A DNA stretch of 64,000 bases from Mantamonas sphyraenae (GCA_026936335.1 JAPMXV010000022.1:1-64000); one strand, 5' to 3'; positions 1 to 10,767 are shown, counted from the first letter of the stretch. Translations and numbers: made by a program. Notes: generated from the sequence alone by a model not told the origin.

Positions 1-168
1 CTAACCCTAACCCTAACCCTAACCCTAACCCTAACCCTAACCCTAACCCTAACCCTAACCCTAACCCTAACCCTAACCCTAACCCTAAACCTAACCCTAA
101 CCCTAACCCTAACCCTAACCCTAACCCTAACCCTAACCCCTAACCCTAACCCCTAACCCTAACCCTAG
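1..168. repeat. Telomeric repeat tract (CCCTAA)n
   Basis: Tandem CCCTAA units run from base 1, which is the C-rich strand of a TTAGGG-type telomere reading inward from the left end. The array is regular at first. It then shows variant units: CCCTAAAC near 84-90 and CCCCTAA near 137-152, and it degenerates to CCCTAGCCCCTGAG around 161-175. Variants on the centromere-proximal side are typical of older telomeric DNA no longer renewed by telomerase. The window therefore begins at, or inside, a true chromosome end. Confidence 0.97.
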
Positions 169-452
169 CCCCTGAGTGAATATGTCTTACATTACGCACA
201 GTGATGCGATGAGTCCGGTCTAGGTCATGTGAGTTGTGCTTGTGTCTGCTGGCGAGGTGACTGAGTTGGGTGGTGACATGGGGCAGTGGGCAATGGATGG
301 GAGTGAAAATGTCGCAAGTGAGTGGCCGTCGTCCTGCAACGCCGCGCAGTCAGCACTGCCCATCCGCCTTCAACCAAAGTATCACCAACACCCACAACAC
401 CGTCCACCTGTCCAACACAACCCACATACACTTCAGTACCACCGCCACCATC
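169..452. other. Short subtelomeric spacer / putative promoter of first gene
   Basis: This is unique-looking sequence between the telomere array and the first start codon. I see no tandem repeat, transposon or convincing gene in it. It must contain the promoter of the gene starting at 453, but I recognise no specific element. The shortness of the spacer is itself notable, because many protists have kilobases of subtelomeric repeats here. Confidence 0.5.
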
Positions 453-3400
453 ATGGACAAAGACTACTCAAGCACTCCGAAGCAACAACACACACCCAAC
501 ACCTACCCAGCGTGCGTTCTGCCTTCCACTCCGTTTTCTGACTGCCCGCTTCTCCCGCTTCCTTGCCTCATCCATGCCTCCGTCGCTTCTCTCCACGCCT
601 TCCCTGCATCTCCATTTCCCCATCACCACCGTTGCTGCCTTCTCCGCTCTTTTCGGATCCCCTTTCCCCTGTCACTGCCCTCCCCGTTGCCAGTTTCCCC
701 GTCTGCCAATCTCCTCCGTTTTCCCTCTCTGCTCGTTCCAGCCTCCCTTCACCCCGCTTCTGCTCTGACGGCGTCCATACCGCCTTCCGCTCACCGTTCC
801 CTCTCCGCCCTGTCCCTCCCATCTCCCCCACAGCTACGGGTACATGGTCCCTCCCATGGCTGCCCCGCCGTTTCCGAACATGCTGCCCGTCCAAGACGTA
901 CAAAACCCGTACCAACACCCACAACCACCCATCATCTGGGTCCCTGTCAACACCCACCCCCCCGCAGCACCGCGCATATGCTCATCAGGGCCATCCATAC
1001 TACACCTACCCTCCTCCTCCGCCTCCTCAGCCGCGACAAACCGCCCAGGTGCACTTCGCTCAGGCTCCGTTGCACCCTCCGCCTGCTCAACCCACCACAA
1101 ACCACAACCGCGTCCCCAAACGCGTCGGCCTTGCCTTTGTCGGCATCACACGGACCACATCCACCACCACATCGTCGTCCTCCTCCCACCAGGCCACACG
1201 GCAGACTGGAGACTGCGACGACGACGACGCAGACCAGGACACACACACACATGACACCGGCGACGTGGAGGACCTGATGGTACTGAACTTTGGCCACCTT
1301 GAACCACGGTCAATCTCCAGCAACTCAGAGTGGATGACAAGCGCAGGAATGGACGCGTACGACGAAGACGGCGAGGCATACGACGCAACCCAGCAGCACG
1401 TGGACGACGAGTTGGAAACTCAGGGCGCACTCAGCTTCGCAGACACTGGTGATGCCATGGATGAGGAGTATATGCCCCAAGAAGAGAGCGACGACGACAC
1501 AGACGACATTGAGCAGGAGGACAGGGACGAGTGGCAGCTGAGACGCACACGTAGAGGCCTCACACGTCGACGCAGAGGCGACACCAGCCGACGTACTGGT
1601 CCACAGAAGATGAAAGGCAGCGGACAGCGCAGGCACAGGGTCACGGCTGGCAGTGGCACGGAAACAGGAACGTCGAGCACACGGGCAAGGAGTGCCAAGA
1701 ACGGAGACAACGGCGCACGGAAGAAAGCAGGCGTGGACAAGACGAACAAGTTGCCACATGGAGTTGTGCGCAAAGGGTGGACCAAGGGACACAGTGTCGA
1801 GCGCAGTCACAGCAACAAGAAGGAGCACACGGCACTGCTGAAGCACATGCACACCCTGGCCTCCGAGCATCCCATCGACAGTATCCCAGACCTCATGACC
1901 CTGCATGCGCGTGTTGTCGTCTGCCATGGCACTACGACCACGCTTGTCCGACAGATTCAGCTCACTCTGGGCAACATTCCCCTCTCCCAAGGCGACATGG
2001 CCTTCTTTCTCACCCTTCTCGGCCGTGACATGGATCAAATGGCGTACAGTGCTGTCATCTTCCACGCTGGTCTGGCCGTAGGTGTGACAGAGTCTGGGTT
2101 GAAGGTGTGCTGGCTGGAGGAGCCACACGACCACGGCGACCCCAACTACGCCCTCCTCCACATGCTCATGATCGAGATGGACACTTTCGGCAACAGGTCC
2201 CTTCCCACCACCTGGAAGGAGCACGAGCAGACCCAGCTGTGGCTGCAGGAAACACGACGCCCTGCTGACAACCACAGCGACCCACACTGGACACAATGCG
2301 ACTACGACCACCACCTCACCACCACCAATGTGAACAAGTGGCATCCTGTGTCTGTACGCATTGGCTGGAGCAGGGCTGCAACCAGCGACGAGCGTGGCAG
2401 CTGCACGGCGCGGGAGTTCCAGACGCTGTTGGCACACATGAAGGCACGCGCAGCCAAGCACCCTCGCCATCAGCACACACACGAGCACCAGGCACTGCGT
2501 GAGCTGATCAACAACGGCGACCTGCCGTCCCTGGTGCGACACATCATCCTGGCGCTGGGCAACGTTGGCGTGCCGCCTGTCGACCTGGCCTTCTTTGTCC
2601 GCCTCCTCAGGCCTCAACTCACCTACAAGCATGTAAAAGGTGCCATCAGCCACACCCTCACCCGCGGCGTCACCTCCCTCTCCCTCAAGATCGCCTGGCT
2701 CGACAACCCCACACCCAGCGACGCCACACTGCACACCCTCCTCCACACCCTCATCGACCGCATCACACCCCACATCGCCTCCCGTCCCACCACCTCCGCA
2801 CTCGTCAACACCCTCCGCATCACCGAGCTTGTTATGCCCAAGCCAACAGAGGAGGAGAAGGTGGCCGTGGAGGATGGACTGCCAGATGGCGTTGTGCGCA
2901 GTGGCTGGACGTTCTGGCGCAAGAGCGAGCGCAGCCGCAGCAACAAGGAGGAGCACACGGCTCTGCTGAGGCACATGCACACCCTGGCCAATGAGCATCC
3001 CTTCGACGACATCCCAGACCTCATTACCCTGCAGGCGCGTGTTGTGGTCTGCCATGGCACCACGAACACGCTGATCCGACAGATTCAGCTCGCTCTGGGC
3101 AACATTCCCCTCTCCCAAGGAGACATGGCCTTCTGCCTCACCCTTCTTGGCCGTGACGTGGATCATAATGCGTGCAGAATCGCCATCAAGAACGCTGGTC
3201 TGGCCATGGGTGTGACAAAGGCTGGGTTGAAGGTGTGCTGGCTGGAGGAGCCGCACGACCACGGCAACCCCAACTACGCCCTCCTCCACCTTCTCATGAC
3301 AGAGATGGACACACTCGGCAACAGAACACATCCCAGCACCTGGAAGGAGCACGAGCAGACCAAGCTGTGGCTGCAGGAAACACGACGCCCTGCTGACAAC

Positions 3401-4021
3401 GACAGCGACCCACACTGGACACAATGCGACTACGACCACCACCTCACCACCACCGAACTGGAGAAGTGGCATCCTGAGTCTGTGCGAAGTGGTTGGGACG
3501 CCTCCAACCACGACGAGCGAGGCAGCTGCACGGCGCGGGAGTTCCAGACGCTGCTGGCACACATGAAGGCACGCGCAGCCAAGCATCCTCGCCATCAGCA
3601 CACACACGAGTACCAGTCAGTGCGTGAGCTGATCAACAACGGCAGCCAGCTGTCCCTGGTGCGACACGTCATCCTGGCGCTGGGCAACGTTGGCGTGCCG
3701 CCTGTCGACCTGGTGTTCTTTGTCCGCCTACTCAGACCACGAATTACCAGCCTGCAGGTGCAAGGTGCCATCAGCCACACCCTCAACCGCGGCGTCACCT
3801 CCCTCTCCCTCAAGATCGCCTGGCTCGACAACCCCAAACCCAGCGACGCCACACTGCACACCCTCCTCCACACCCTCATCGACCGCATCACACCCCACAC
3901 CACCACCCGTCCGACCACCTCCGCACTCGTCAACGCCTACCCCATCCCCTCCTTCACCATCACCAAGCGCAAAGACCCTTCCTCCTCCTCCTCCTCCTCC
4001 AAACGCCAACGCCTCGAATGA
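453..4021 (+). CDS. Subtelomeric protein of four related ~190-residue modules, unknown function
   Basis: Function is not recognised. The proposed model has ATG 453 (context CACCATCATGG) and exons 453-511, 834-897 and 968-4021; the last exon is certain, the second donor is less so. The encoded N-terminus is Pro/Tyr-rich, followed by acidic and Lys/Arg-rich low-complexity sequence. From about 1751 come two tandem A-B pairs: A1 about 1751-2330, B1 2336-2820, A2 2879-3460, B2 3463-3935. A modules share GVVR.GW, EHTALL.HMHTLA.EHP, LGNIPLSQGDMAF and KVCWLEEP. B modules share SVR.GW, EFQTLLAHMKARAAKHP, LGNVGVPPVDL.FF and LKIAWLDNP. A and B are visibly homologous, so an ancestral module duplicated twice. 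The C-terminus is a Ser run followed by a basic KRQRLE tail, possibly a nuclear signal (inference). The stop lies 30 bp from the convergent LRR gene. Confidence 0.75.
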
Positions 4022-4051
4022 ACCACCCTTTCATTCCCACACCCTTCCCAA

Positions 4052-5872
4052 TCACCCTCCCCTCCCCATCCACCCAATCACCCTCTCCATCACTTCATCC
4101 GGCAGTGTCACCCACCCTTCCCACCCTCTCTCCTCCACATACTCCTCCATCCCACCACACTCAAACATCACCTCCCTCTCCTCCCCATTCATCACCAACG
4201 CCACCTCCATCGCCTCATCCACCAGCCCACCCCATCCAATCCAATGCCACGCCTTCCTCCACCCTGCCTCCCTCACCATCTCCACCGTTTGCATCCTCGG
4301 CTTCGCGCCCCACGCTCGCAACACTTCCACAAGCGCCTCATTCCCCTCCCTCAACCCCCTTTCCAGCGCAGTTTTCCTCCCCGCAAACGAGTCCACAGGT
4401 ACGCCCCACTCTCTCAACTCCCTCATCTTCTCCACATCCCCACACTCCACAAACTCTGCGTGCTTCTCCTTGTTTCTCTCCAACAGCCATTCAATCGCGT
4501 CGCTGTCAACGTCCTCCATCTCCCAGCACGTGTGGTTCGATTCCATTGCCATGGCCAGTGCTGAAGCTCCTTCGTCACCGATCTCGTTCCATCCGAGGTC
4601 CAGGCTCTGGACACCACGGTTCTCACCCAATCCCTGCGCCAGTGCTGCTGCGCCTGCTGCTCCGATGCTGTTGTCGTAGATTTGCAGTCTTTGCAAGCTG
4701 TTGTTCTCGCTCAGTCCCCGCCCCAGTGCCGCTGCTCCTTCGTCGCCGATGCTGTTGATGTCAAGGTTCAGACCTCGCAAGCTGCTGTTCACATTCAGTG
4801 CCTGCGCCAGTGCTGCGGCTCCCGTTGCCCCGATGCTGTTGACTCCGAGGTTCAATGTCTGCACGCTGCTGTTCCTACGGAGTGCCTGCGCCAGTGCTGC
4901 TGCCCCGTCTCCCCCGATGTTATTGTCGTTGAGGTCCAGAGATTGCAAGCTGTTGCTCTCTGCAATTCCCCTGGCCAGTGCTGCCGCTCCTTCTGCCCCG
5001 ATGCTGTTGCCGCGGAGGTTCAGTGTCTGCAAGCTGCGGTTCCCTCTCAGTGCCTGCCCCAGTGCTGCAGCACCCACTGCCCCGATGCTATTGCTGATGA
5101 GGTCCAGTCTCTGCAAGCTGCTGTTCCCGCTCAGTCCCTGAGCCAAAGCTGTTGCTCCTTCTGCGCCGATGTTGTTCACGTCGAGGTCGAGCATCGTCAA
5201 GCTGTTGTTCTCTGCCAGGGCACTGGCCAGTGCTGCGGCTCCTTCTGCCCCGATGCTGTTGTTCCAGAGGTTCAGTGTCTGCAAGCTGCCGTTCCCTCTC
5301 AGTGCCTGCGCCAGTGCTGCGGCTCCTTCTGCCCCAATGCTGTTGTCGTTTACGTTCAGTTTTTGCAAGCTGTGGTTGGCTTTCAGTGCCTTGGCCAGTG
5401 CTGCTGCTCCTTCTGCCCCAATTCGGTTGTCGCTGAGGTTCAGCGTCCGCAAGCATTCGTTTTCACGCAAGCCTTCCCCCAGCGCTGCTGCTCCTTCTGC
5501 CCCAATGCTGTTGTTCCCGAGGTTCAGCGTCTGCAAGCTGCTACTCGCAGCAAGTAGCTGCCCCAGTGCTGCTGCTCCTTCTGGCCCGATGCTGTTGCTG
5601 CCCAGAAGCACCCTCTGCAAGTTGTCAATCTCGCACAAGGCCCTGGCCAGAGCAGCTGCCTCTGCGTCTCCCAGCTGTTGTGAGGTGAAGTTGAAATCCT
5701 GTGGAACACGTGTCAATGCTCGAACTCTCCCATGCTCGATGCAAAGCACGCCTCCCCCCCTTTCAACTCATTCCGCACGTACTGCAACTCCCCCAGCTTT
5801 CAAAGCATCAACAATTCGCCCATGGTCCCCGCTCTGCAACAGTTCCATCCATTCATCGTGTCCTAAGCTCAT
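4052..5872 (-). CDS. Leucine-rich repeat protein (ribonuclease-inhibitor/NLR type LRRs) with F-box-like C-terminus
   Basis: The model is exon 1 5872-5783 (30 codons, starting MSLGHDEWMELLQSG), an 84-nt intron 5782-5699 (donor GTACGTGCGG, acceptor TTCCACAG), and exon 2 5698-4052, giving about 578 residues. Fourteen LRRs of 28 residues follow, with the pattern NSIGAEGAAALAQAL...SLQTLNL, typical of the RNH1/NLRC3 LRR class that forms curved protein-binding scaffolds. No NACHT or kinase domain is present. After the LRRs lies a helical stretch of ankyrin-like segments (ALVEVLRAWGAKP). The last 25 residues include LPDEVMERVIGWM, which resembles the start of an F-box or SOCS-box-like helix, here at the C-terminus (weak inference). 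The repeats are nearly identical, suggesting recent expansion or homogenisation. Confidence 0.85.
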
Positions 5873-5990
5873 TCTTTCCATTGGTGTGCAAAGCGTCAGG
5901 ACGACAACTGTGAACGAAACCAAGTTTGCAACAACGTGTCAACACCACAGATCCTCCCGCCTCATGGGAACCAAGAATCGATCTGTTGCT

Positions 5991-8900
5991 TCATTCAATC
6001 TCCCCCTCATCACCACTCGCCTCCTGAATGGCCTTCAGCTCGTCCAGCTGCTTCTGCAGATCCACCACAGCACTTCGCACCTCCTCCACCCACTTCTCCT
6101 CCCCTCCTGACGACGACGACCCCATCCCCTCCAGCCTTGCCATCGTCTCATCCAATCTCCTCCTCAGCTCCACCACCTCCGCCTGCGCCATCGCCCCTGC
6201 CCCTCCCTCCACCTGCAACTCCTTCACCCACCCCAGCACATCCCCGTACTTCCGTCCCAGCAGTTTGATCTTCCTCATCGACTTGTCCAATCGCTGCTCC
6301 ACCGTCTCCACACGGTCCTCCACTCTCTCAAACCTCCCTTCCACCCCCTTTCGCCACGCCTGTAGCTCCTTCCACGCCTCCTCCCCTTCCATCTTCCGTC
6401 CATACAGGAGCAGTTGTGTCTGTAGGTTGACCCTGTGCACCTTGCATGATCCGCACTTCTCCCTCTCCACCTTTGCCAGCCCCTTCACATCCACACGCAG
6501 CCCGTGCATCCCCCAGTCCATTCGCAGCACCTCCTCCACCTCTCCACTCACCAAACACCGATGACACAGCGGATAGCACCTCAGTCCACCCCCCAGTCCA
6601 TCACACAGCCCACTCTCCTCGGCCACACTCCGCACAAGTGCCTCCACCTGTCCCATCGTTTCCACCACATCCGCCCACCCATCACTCGCCACCACCACGT
6701 CCACATACCGCGTATGCGGCTCATGCACAGCCACAATGTGCGGTGCATCCACAGGCCACACGTGCATCCAGTTCACATGCACCCTCTCCTCCACCACCCC
6801 TTCCCGAAATCCCTCGATCAGCCGCACCTGCACCAGATTGAACAGTGCAGGTGGCAGCATGTGCCAATTCTCTGCCTGCCATGCCTCGTCCTGCTCCTGC
6901 TCCCCATCATCCCCTTCCCCTCCCTCCCCCTCGACTACCCACACAAACCGCCGTCCAATCCGACACCCATTCTCTGCCATCCACTCCCCGGGCAGCTTCA
7001 TCTCCACCGTCCGCAGAAACGGAAACACAAGCGTCTCCCCGCCCACACGTGCACACATCTCCACCTCACACAGCAGCTCCAGCAACACATCCGCCACCCC
7101 ATCCCCACCACTACCTCCTCCTTGTCCCCACAGCTCCGCATGCAACCTCCCCACCTGCTCTCGCAACCCATCATCCCACTCCACAACCCCAAAGTGCTTC
7201 CCCTCCCCGATCTGCTTCCCTTTGTCCAGCCCCTGCACATGCTTCCCGCTCACAAACCCTCCCATCAGCTTCGCCAGCCACACAGGATCCAGCACAACCA
7301 CCCCTGCCCCTCTGTGCCACACCACCTCCTGCATGTGGTGCAGTTCCTCCAGCGACGGGGGAAACACCTGCTCAAAGATCTTCTCGTTGAAGCTTTCCTC
7401 CATCCCCTCATTCCCCTTCACCATCTCCTCCAATTCCTCCTCACGCATCCACGGCTGCCCCAGTTCTCCACTCTCCCGCAGTCCCTGCACATACTTCTGC
7501 AGCTCCACTGTTCCGCGTGGCACCATCCTGTCCTCCACCAATGCCACACTCGCTTCCTCCAGACCCCCCAACAACCCATCCACATTCCCCTTCCACACAT
7601 CTCCATCCACCACAAACACTCCCTTCTCCCCGTCCATCCGCAGCTGCTCGTACCTCCTCCCCCTCCTCCACCCTTCCACCCACCCTTTCACCATCTCACG
7701 TGCCTCTTCCCTCTCTACCCGCTCCCCCACCTTCACCTTCTCTCCAAGATCTGCATGCGTCACCACAAACCACATCTGCGGCTTCTTCTTCCCTGCCACC
7801 TTGGGTGCCACCTTGCTCGCCACCATGTCCAGCCACACCTCCAGCTCCCCACGTGCTGCCTCCATGTCCACCTTGTACGTCCCTGCCTCCCCATCCCACA
7901 CCACCATCGATGCCACCAGCACAAACACCCCGCCCTGGCCCATCAACAGGTACTGGTGGCCCACCCAGTACTCTGCCTGTCCCCCATAGTCACTGATGCG
8001 CACACGCACATCTCCACCCTTCAGATCAAACTCATACACATCCAACCCATGTGTCGCGTCCGTCGTCCTCTCCTCCCTGTCCAGCTTCCGCTTCCCCACC
8101 CTCCACCTGAACAACACCTTGCCCCACTCTCCCCACGAGCTATTCCGCTTCATCGTGTCAATCAGCGTCGTCTTGCCCTGCCCACCATGTCCCAGCACCA
8201 TCCAGTTGACCCATTCCCATGCAGTGTCCATCCGTCCCAGATACTCCACCACCGCCTGCGCTCCCTTCCTCACCACGAACCCAGGCACATCGTCCAACGC
8301 CTCGTCGTGTTCCAGAAACAGCCACCTCAGCTCCTTCAGTTCACTCATTGCCTGCTTTGGCAGCACACTGATCCCCGATCGCGTTAAATCCAGCACACGC
8401 AGATCCACACACAGGCCAATCTCCTCAGGCAGCTCTGCAACACCACCCTCACCCTCCTGCACCAATGACAACGCCACGAATCCATTCGCAAACGACTTGA
8501 GCCCTTCCACAAGCGCCTCGGTCGACCAAAAGCGCACCTCTGTGCGCCCGGCCAAGGCGCGCAGCATCGATTCGTGCGTCGACTCAAACCCGCCCCGCCT
8601 CGCCAACTCCAGCGCATTGCGCCTGCTCTTGTTCTCTGCATCCAAATTTGCACCTCTTTCCACCAGTGAAACGGCCGTCGCCGTCTCTCCAGCCGCACTC
8701 GCGTGCAGCAACGCGGTCATCCCAAAGTTGTCGCGTGCCTCCATCTCCGCCCCCTGCTCCAGCAATGCAAGCACAGCCTCCCTTTTTCCCCCTGCTGCTG
8801 CATGCATCAGCGCCGTCTTTCCATCCTTGTCCCTCGCCTCCATCTCCGCCCCCTTCTCCAACAAACTGCGCACGGTGTTTCCCTCGCCCCCCTGCGCGGC

Positions 8901-9521
8901 GCAGATCAGGGCTGTGCTGCGAAACTGCCCCGACGCTTCCAGTTCCGCTCCGAGCTCCAACAACATCAATGCTGTCTCTGCTCTCCCCACAAACGCCGAT
9001 ACCATCAACGCTGTCCATCCGTCATTGTCCCGCGCGTTCACTTTTGCTCCCACCTCCACCAGCGCTTTCACAGTCGTTGCCTTGCCCTTCTCAGCTGCCC
9101 AAAACAGTGCTGTCCACCCAGAATCATCCGTTGCCTCTATGTTCGCCCCATGCTCCACCAACCCTCTCGCCGTGCGTGTCTTTCCATCTGCGGCCGCGAT
9201 CATCAACGCGGTCATCCCCGACGTTGCTTCCTTCGCCTCCACTTCTGCTCCTTTGCCCACCAGCGTCACCGCCACCTTTGCCCGACCACCCTTTGCAGCC
9301 CACATCAACGGAGTCCATTTGTCCTTGTCCAGCGCTTCCAGCTGTGCGCCCTTGTCCAGCAGTTCAACCACCAGCAACCTGTGCCCTGCGTGCGCCGCCA
9401 CCATCAGCGCCGTCCTCATGTGCTCTCCACCTCTTGCATCCACCTCCACCCCATCGTCCAGAAACCCTGTCACCAAATCCAACCGGCCTGCTTGCGCAGC
9501 GGCCAAAAAGTCCTCGCTCAT
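5991..9521 (-). CDS. ROCO-family GTPase with N-terminal ankyrin repeats
   Basis: About 1176 residues from the ATG at 9521 (MSEDFLAAAQAG). In-frame ATGs at 9563 and 9608 are alternatives, and sequence beyond that runs into the tRNA gene on the other strand. Nine to ten ankyrin repeats (residues about 5-330, unit DGWTALMVAA..G) are followed by a short LRR stretch (PEEIGLCVDLRVLDL). Next come a Roc GTPase domain and a COR domain. Roc has P-loop GHGGQGKTTL near residue 440, switch II DYGGQ near 510, and THAD near 590 in the base-specificity position. COR includes VWHRGAGVVVLDPVWLAKL. A Cys/His cluster (CHRC...CGSC) and a coiled coil (about 1060-1150) end the protein. Roc-COR proteins are GTP-regulated dimeric signalling proteins (LRRK2 family). 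No kinase domain follows COR, so any output must use other partners. Confidence 0.9.
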   Translation of the reverse strand: MSEDFLAAAQAGRLDLVTGFLDDGVEVDARGGEHMRTALMVAAHAGHRLLVVELLDKGAQLEALDKDKWTPLMWAAKGGRAKVAVTLVGKGAEVEAKEATSGMTALMIAAADGKTRTARGLVEHGANIEATDDSGWTALFWAAEKGKATTVKALVEVGAKVNARDNDGWTALMVSAFVGRAETALMLLELGAELEASGQFRSTALICAAQGGEGNTVRSLLEKGAEMEARDKDGKTALMHAAAGGKREAVLALLEQGAEMEARDNFGMTALLHASAAGETATAVSLVERGANLDAENKSRRNALELARRGGFESTHESMLRALAGRTEVRFWSTEALVEGLKSFANGFVALSLVQEGEGGVAELPEEIGLCVDLRVLDLTRSGISVLPKQAMSELKELRWLFLEHDEALDDVPGFVVRKGAQAVVEYLGRMDTAWEWVNWMVLGHGGQGKTTLIDTMKRNSSWGEWGKVLFRWRVGKRKLDREERTTDATHGLDVYEFDLKGGDVRVRISDYGGQAEYWVGHQYLLMGQGGVFVLVASMVVWDGEAGTYKVDMEAARGELEVWLDMVASKVAPKVAGKKKPQMWFVVTHADLGEKVKVGERVEREEAREMVKGWVEGWRRGRRYEQLRMDGEKGVFVVDGDVWKGNVDGLLGGLEEASVALVEDRMVPRGTVELQKYVQGLRESGELGQPWMREEELEEMVKGNEGMEESFNEKIFEQVFPPSLEELHHMQEVVWHRGAGVVVLDPVWLAKLMGGFVSGKHVQGLDKGKQIGEGKHFGVVEWDDGLREQVGRLHAELWGQGGGSGGDGVADVLLELLCEVEMCARVGGETLVFPFLRTVEMKLPGEWMAENGCRIGRRFVWVVEGEGGEGDDGEQEQDEAWQAENWHMLPPALFNLVQVRLIEGFREGVVEERVHVNWMHVWPVDAPHIVAVHEPHTRYVDVVVASDGWADVVETMGQVEALVRSVAEESGLCDGLGGGLRCYPLCHRCLVSGEVEEVLRMDWGMHGLRVDVKGLAKVEREKCGSCKVHRVNLQTQLLLYGRKMEGEEAWKELQAWRKGVEGRFERVEDRVETVEQRLDKSMRKIKLLGRKYGDVLGWVKELQVEGGAGAMAQAEVVELRRRLDETMARLEGMGSSSSGGEEKWVEEVRSAVVDLQKQLDELKAIQEASGDEGEIE

Positions 9522-9622
9522 TCCCACTTTTCCTCTTGCCTCCCTGGTCGCACGCATTGCCATCCCCCCTTCCTGCCCGGCCTCTATAACCTGTTGCGAG
9601 ACACCCATACCCGAAGCAGCCC

Positions 9623-9694
9623 GTGCTGGTAGCTCAGCGGTAGAGCGTTCGATTGCAGCTCGAATGGTCACGTGTTCGATTCACGTCCGGCACT
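9623..9694 (+). tRNA. tRNA-Cys (anticodon GCA), intronless
   Basis: A complete 72-nt cloverleaf can be folded by eye. The acceptor stem is GTGCTGG with CCGGCAC (one G-U pair). The D arm is GCTC-AGCGGTA-GAGC. The anticodon stem TTCGA/TCGAA encloses loop TTGCAGC, with GCA at positions 34-36. The T arm is ACGTG-TTCGATT-CACGT and the discriminator is T. Anticodon GCA reads UGC/UGU cysteine codons. CCA is not encoded, as expected for a eukaryotic nuclear tRNA. It sits in the divergent space between the ROCO and SNARE genes. Confidence 0.95.
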
Positions 9695-9701
9695 AGCTTT
9701 C

Positions 9702-9709
9702 TTTTTTTT
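9702..9709 (+). terminator. RNA polymerase III terminator (T8)
   Basis: A run of eight T residues starts 8 bases after the end of the tRNA-Cys gene on the same strand. This is the standard Pol III termination signal. Confidence 0.85.
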
Positions 9710-9762
9710 GCCTTGTCCCAAACCTCGCCCACCCTCTCCCCCGCAACCAAGCAAACACCTCC

Positions 9763-10767
9763 ATGTCCGACTCCTTTGCCGACTCCTTTGACGCGGTCGA
9801 GCAGCTTTTTGACTCGCTCAACCAGGACCTCAACGCAAGGCGCCGCCAGCTGCGCTCGGGCTCCGACACCTCCAAGCTCAACCTCGAGGTACGCTTCCCC
9901 ACCAATTCCCATCCCCACCCCTCTCCTTCCTCACTCCCTCCTCCCTTTTCATCCCCGCTCTCTCCCCCCCCCCCTTTCCCCCTACTCCCCCCTACCTACC
10001 CACAACCCCTTCCCCCCACCCTCCCTGCTCACCACGAATTCACCTCCCCGCCGCTCCTCTCCTCCACAGGTCCGCCGCAAACAAAGCCGCATCTCCGAGT
10101 CCATAATCCGCCTGCAAGAGCAGCTCGAGACTGCCGACAAGAAAGGCGAAATGTACGTCTCTGTGCCTCGCTTCCGTGCGTCCCCGTGTACTCACTCGAA
10201 AATGCGTCCCTTCCCGCCCCGCTCCACAGCACTGCCCGCGAGTACAGCCGCCGCTCAGACATGATCCGCACCCTCCAAACAAAAAAGAAGCGCATCGACG
10301 CAACCGTCAGCGGCAACGACAACTCGGCCGCCGGCAAGGACGGCCTCTTCAAAAAGCACGACCAGCCCAGCGGCGCCTCCTCCCGCAGATACAACCAGGA
10401 CGACGAGACAGAGAGCACACGCGGCCGCAACAATGAGCAGCTCCTCATGCAGCAAAAGGAGACCATGGCCGCCCAGGACCGCGACCTCGAGTCTCTCTCC
10501 AGCGCCATTGCTCGCCAAAAGCAGCTCGGCTACGCCATCTCGGACGAGCTCGACCTCCAGCAAGGCCTCCTCGAAGAAGTTGACGAACAGGTCACCAACG
10601 CCAGCGCACGCCTCAAAAAGACCACCAAGCAGGTGAAAAAGATCGGCAAGAAGGAGAAGCAGTGCGGCATGTTCCTTGTCCTCATCCTCCTCATCGGCAT
10701 CCTCGCTGCCCTCATTGCCACAGACTGGGGCTGCACCATCATCCACGACCCCAAGCACTGCAAGTAA
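9763..10767 (+). CDS. STX8: Qc-SNARE, syntaxin-8-like
   Basis: The model has three exons: 9763-9888, 10070-10152 and 10230-10767, giving about 248 residues. Donors are GTACGC and GTACGT; acceptors are CTCCACAG. An N-terminal helical region (MSDSFADSFDAVEQLFDSL, then a short coiled coil) precedes a SNARE motif. The motif contains ESLSSAIARQKQLGYAISDELDLQQ, with the expected glutamine in the zero layer region, then a Lys-rich juxtamembrane stretch, CGMF and a single C-terminal transmembrane helix (LVLILLIGILAALIA). Length, topology and the SSAI.RQKQLG motif match STX8-type Qc-SNAREs. These act with Qa/Qb/R SNAREs in endosomal fusion. The STX8 assignment over other Qc families is by memory of family motifs. 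Confidence 0.85.
   Translation: MSDSFADSFDAVEQLFDSLNQDLNARRRQLRSGSDTSKLNLEVRFPTNSHPHPSPSSLPPPFSSPLSPPPPFPLLPPTYPQPLPPTLPAHHEFTSPPLLSSTGPPQTKPHLRVHNPPARAARDCRQERRNVRLCASLPCVPVYSLENASLPAPLHSTAREYSRRSDMIRTLQTKKKRIDATVSGNDNSAAGKDGLFKKHDQPSGASSRRYNQDDETESTRGRNNEQLLMQQKETMAAQDRDLESLSSAIARQKQLGYAISDELDLQQGLLEEVDEQVTNASARLKKTTKQVKKIGKKEKQCGMFLVLILLIGILAALIATDWGCTIIHDPKHCK

Noticed and set aside
1325-3607. A 760-codon open frame antisense to the first gene
   Set aside because: The repeated A-B modules on the plus strand show conserved protein motifs at diverged synonymous sites. The antisense reading is Val/Cys-rich and duplicates only because the DNA is duplicated.
9522-9671. N-terminal extension of the ROCO protein into the tRNA-Cys region
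   Set aside because: The extended sequence reads the tRNA complement. In-frame ATGs downstream of the tRNA give a normal ankyrin start.
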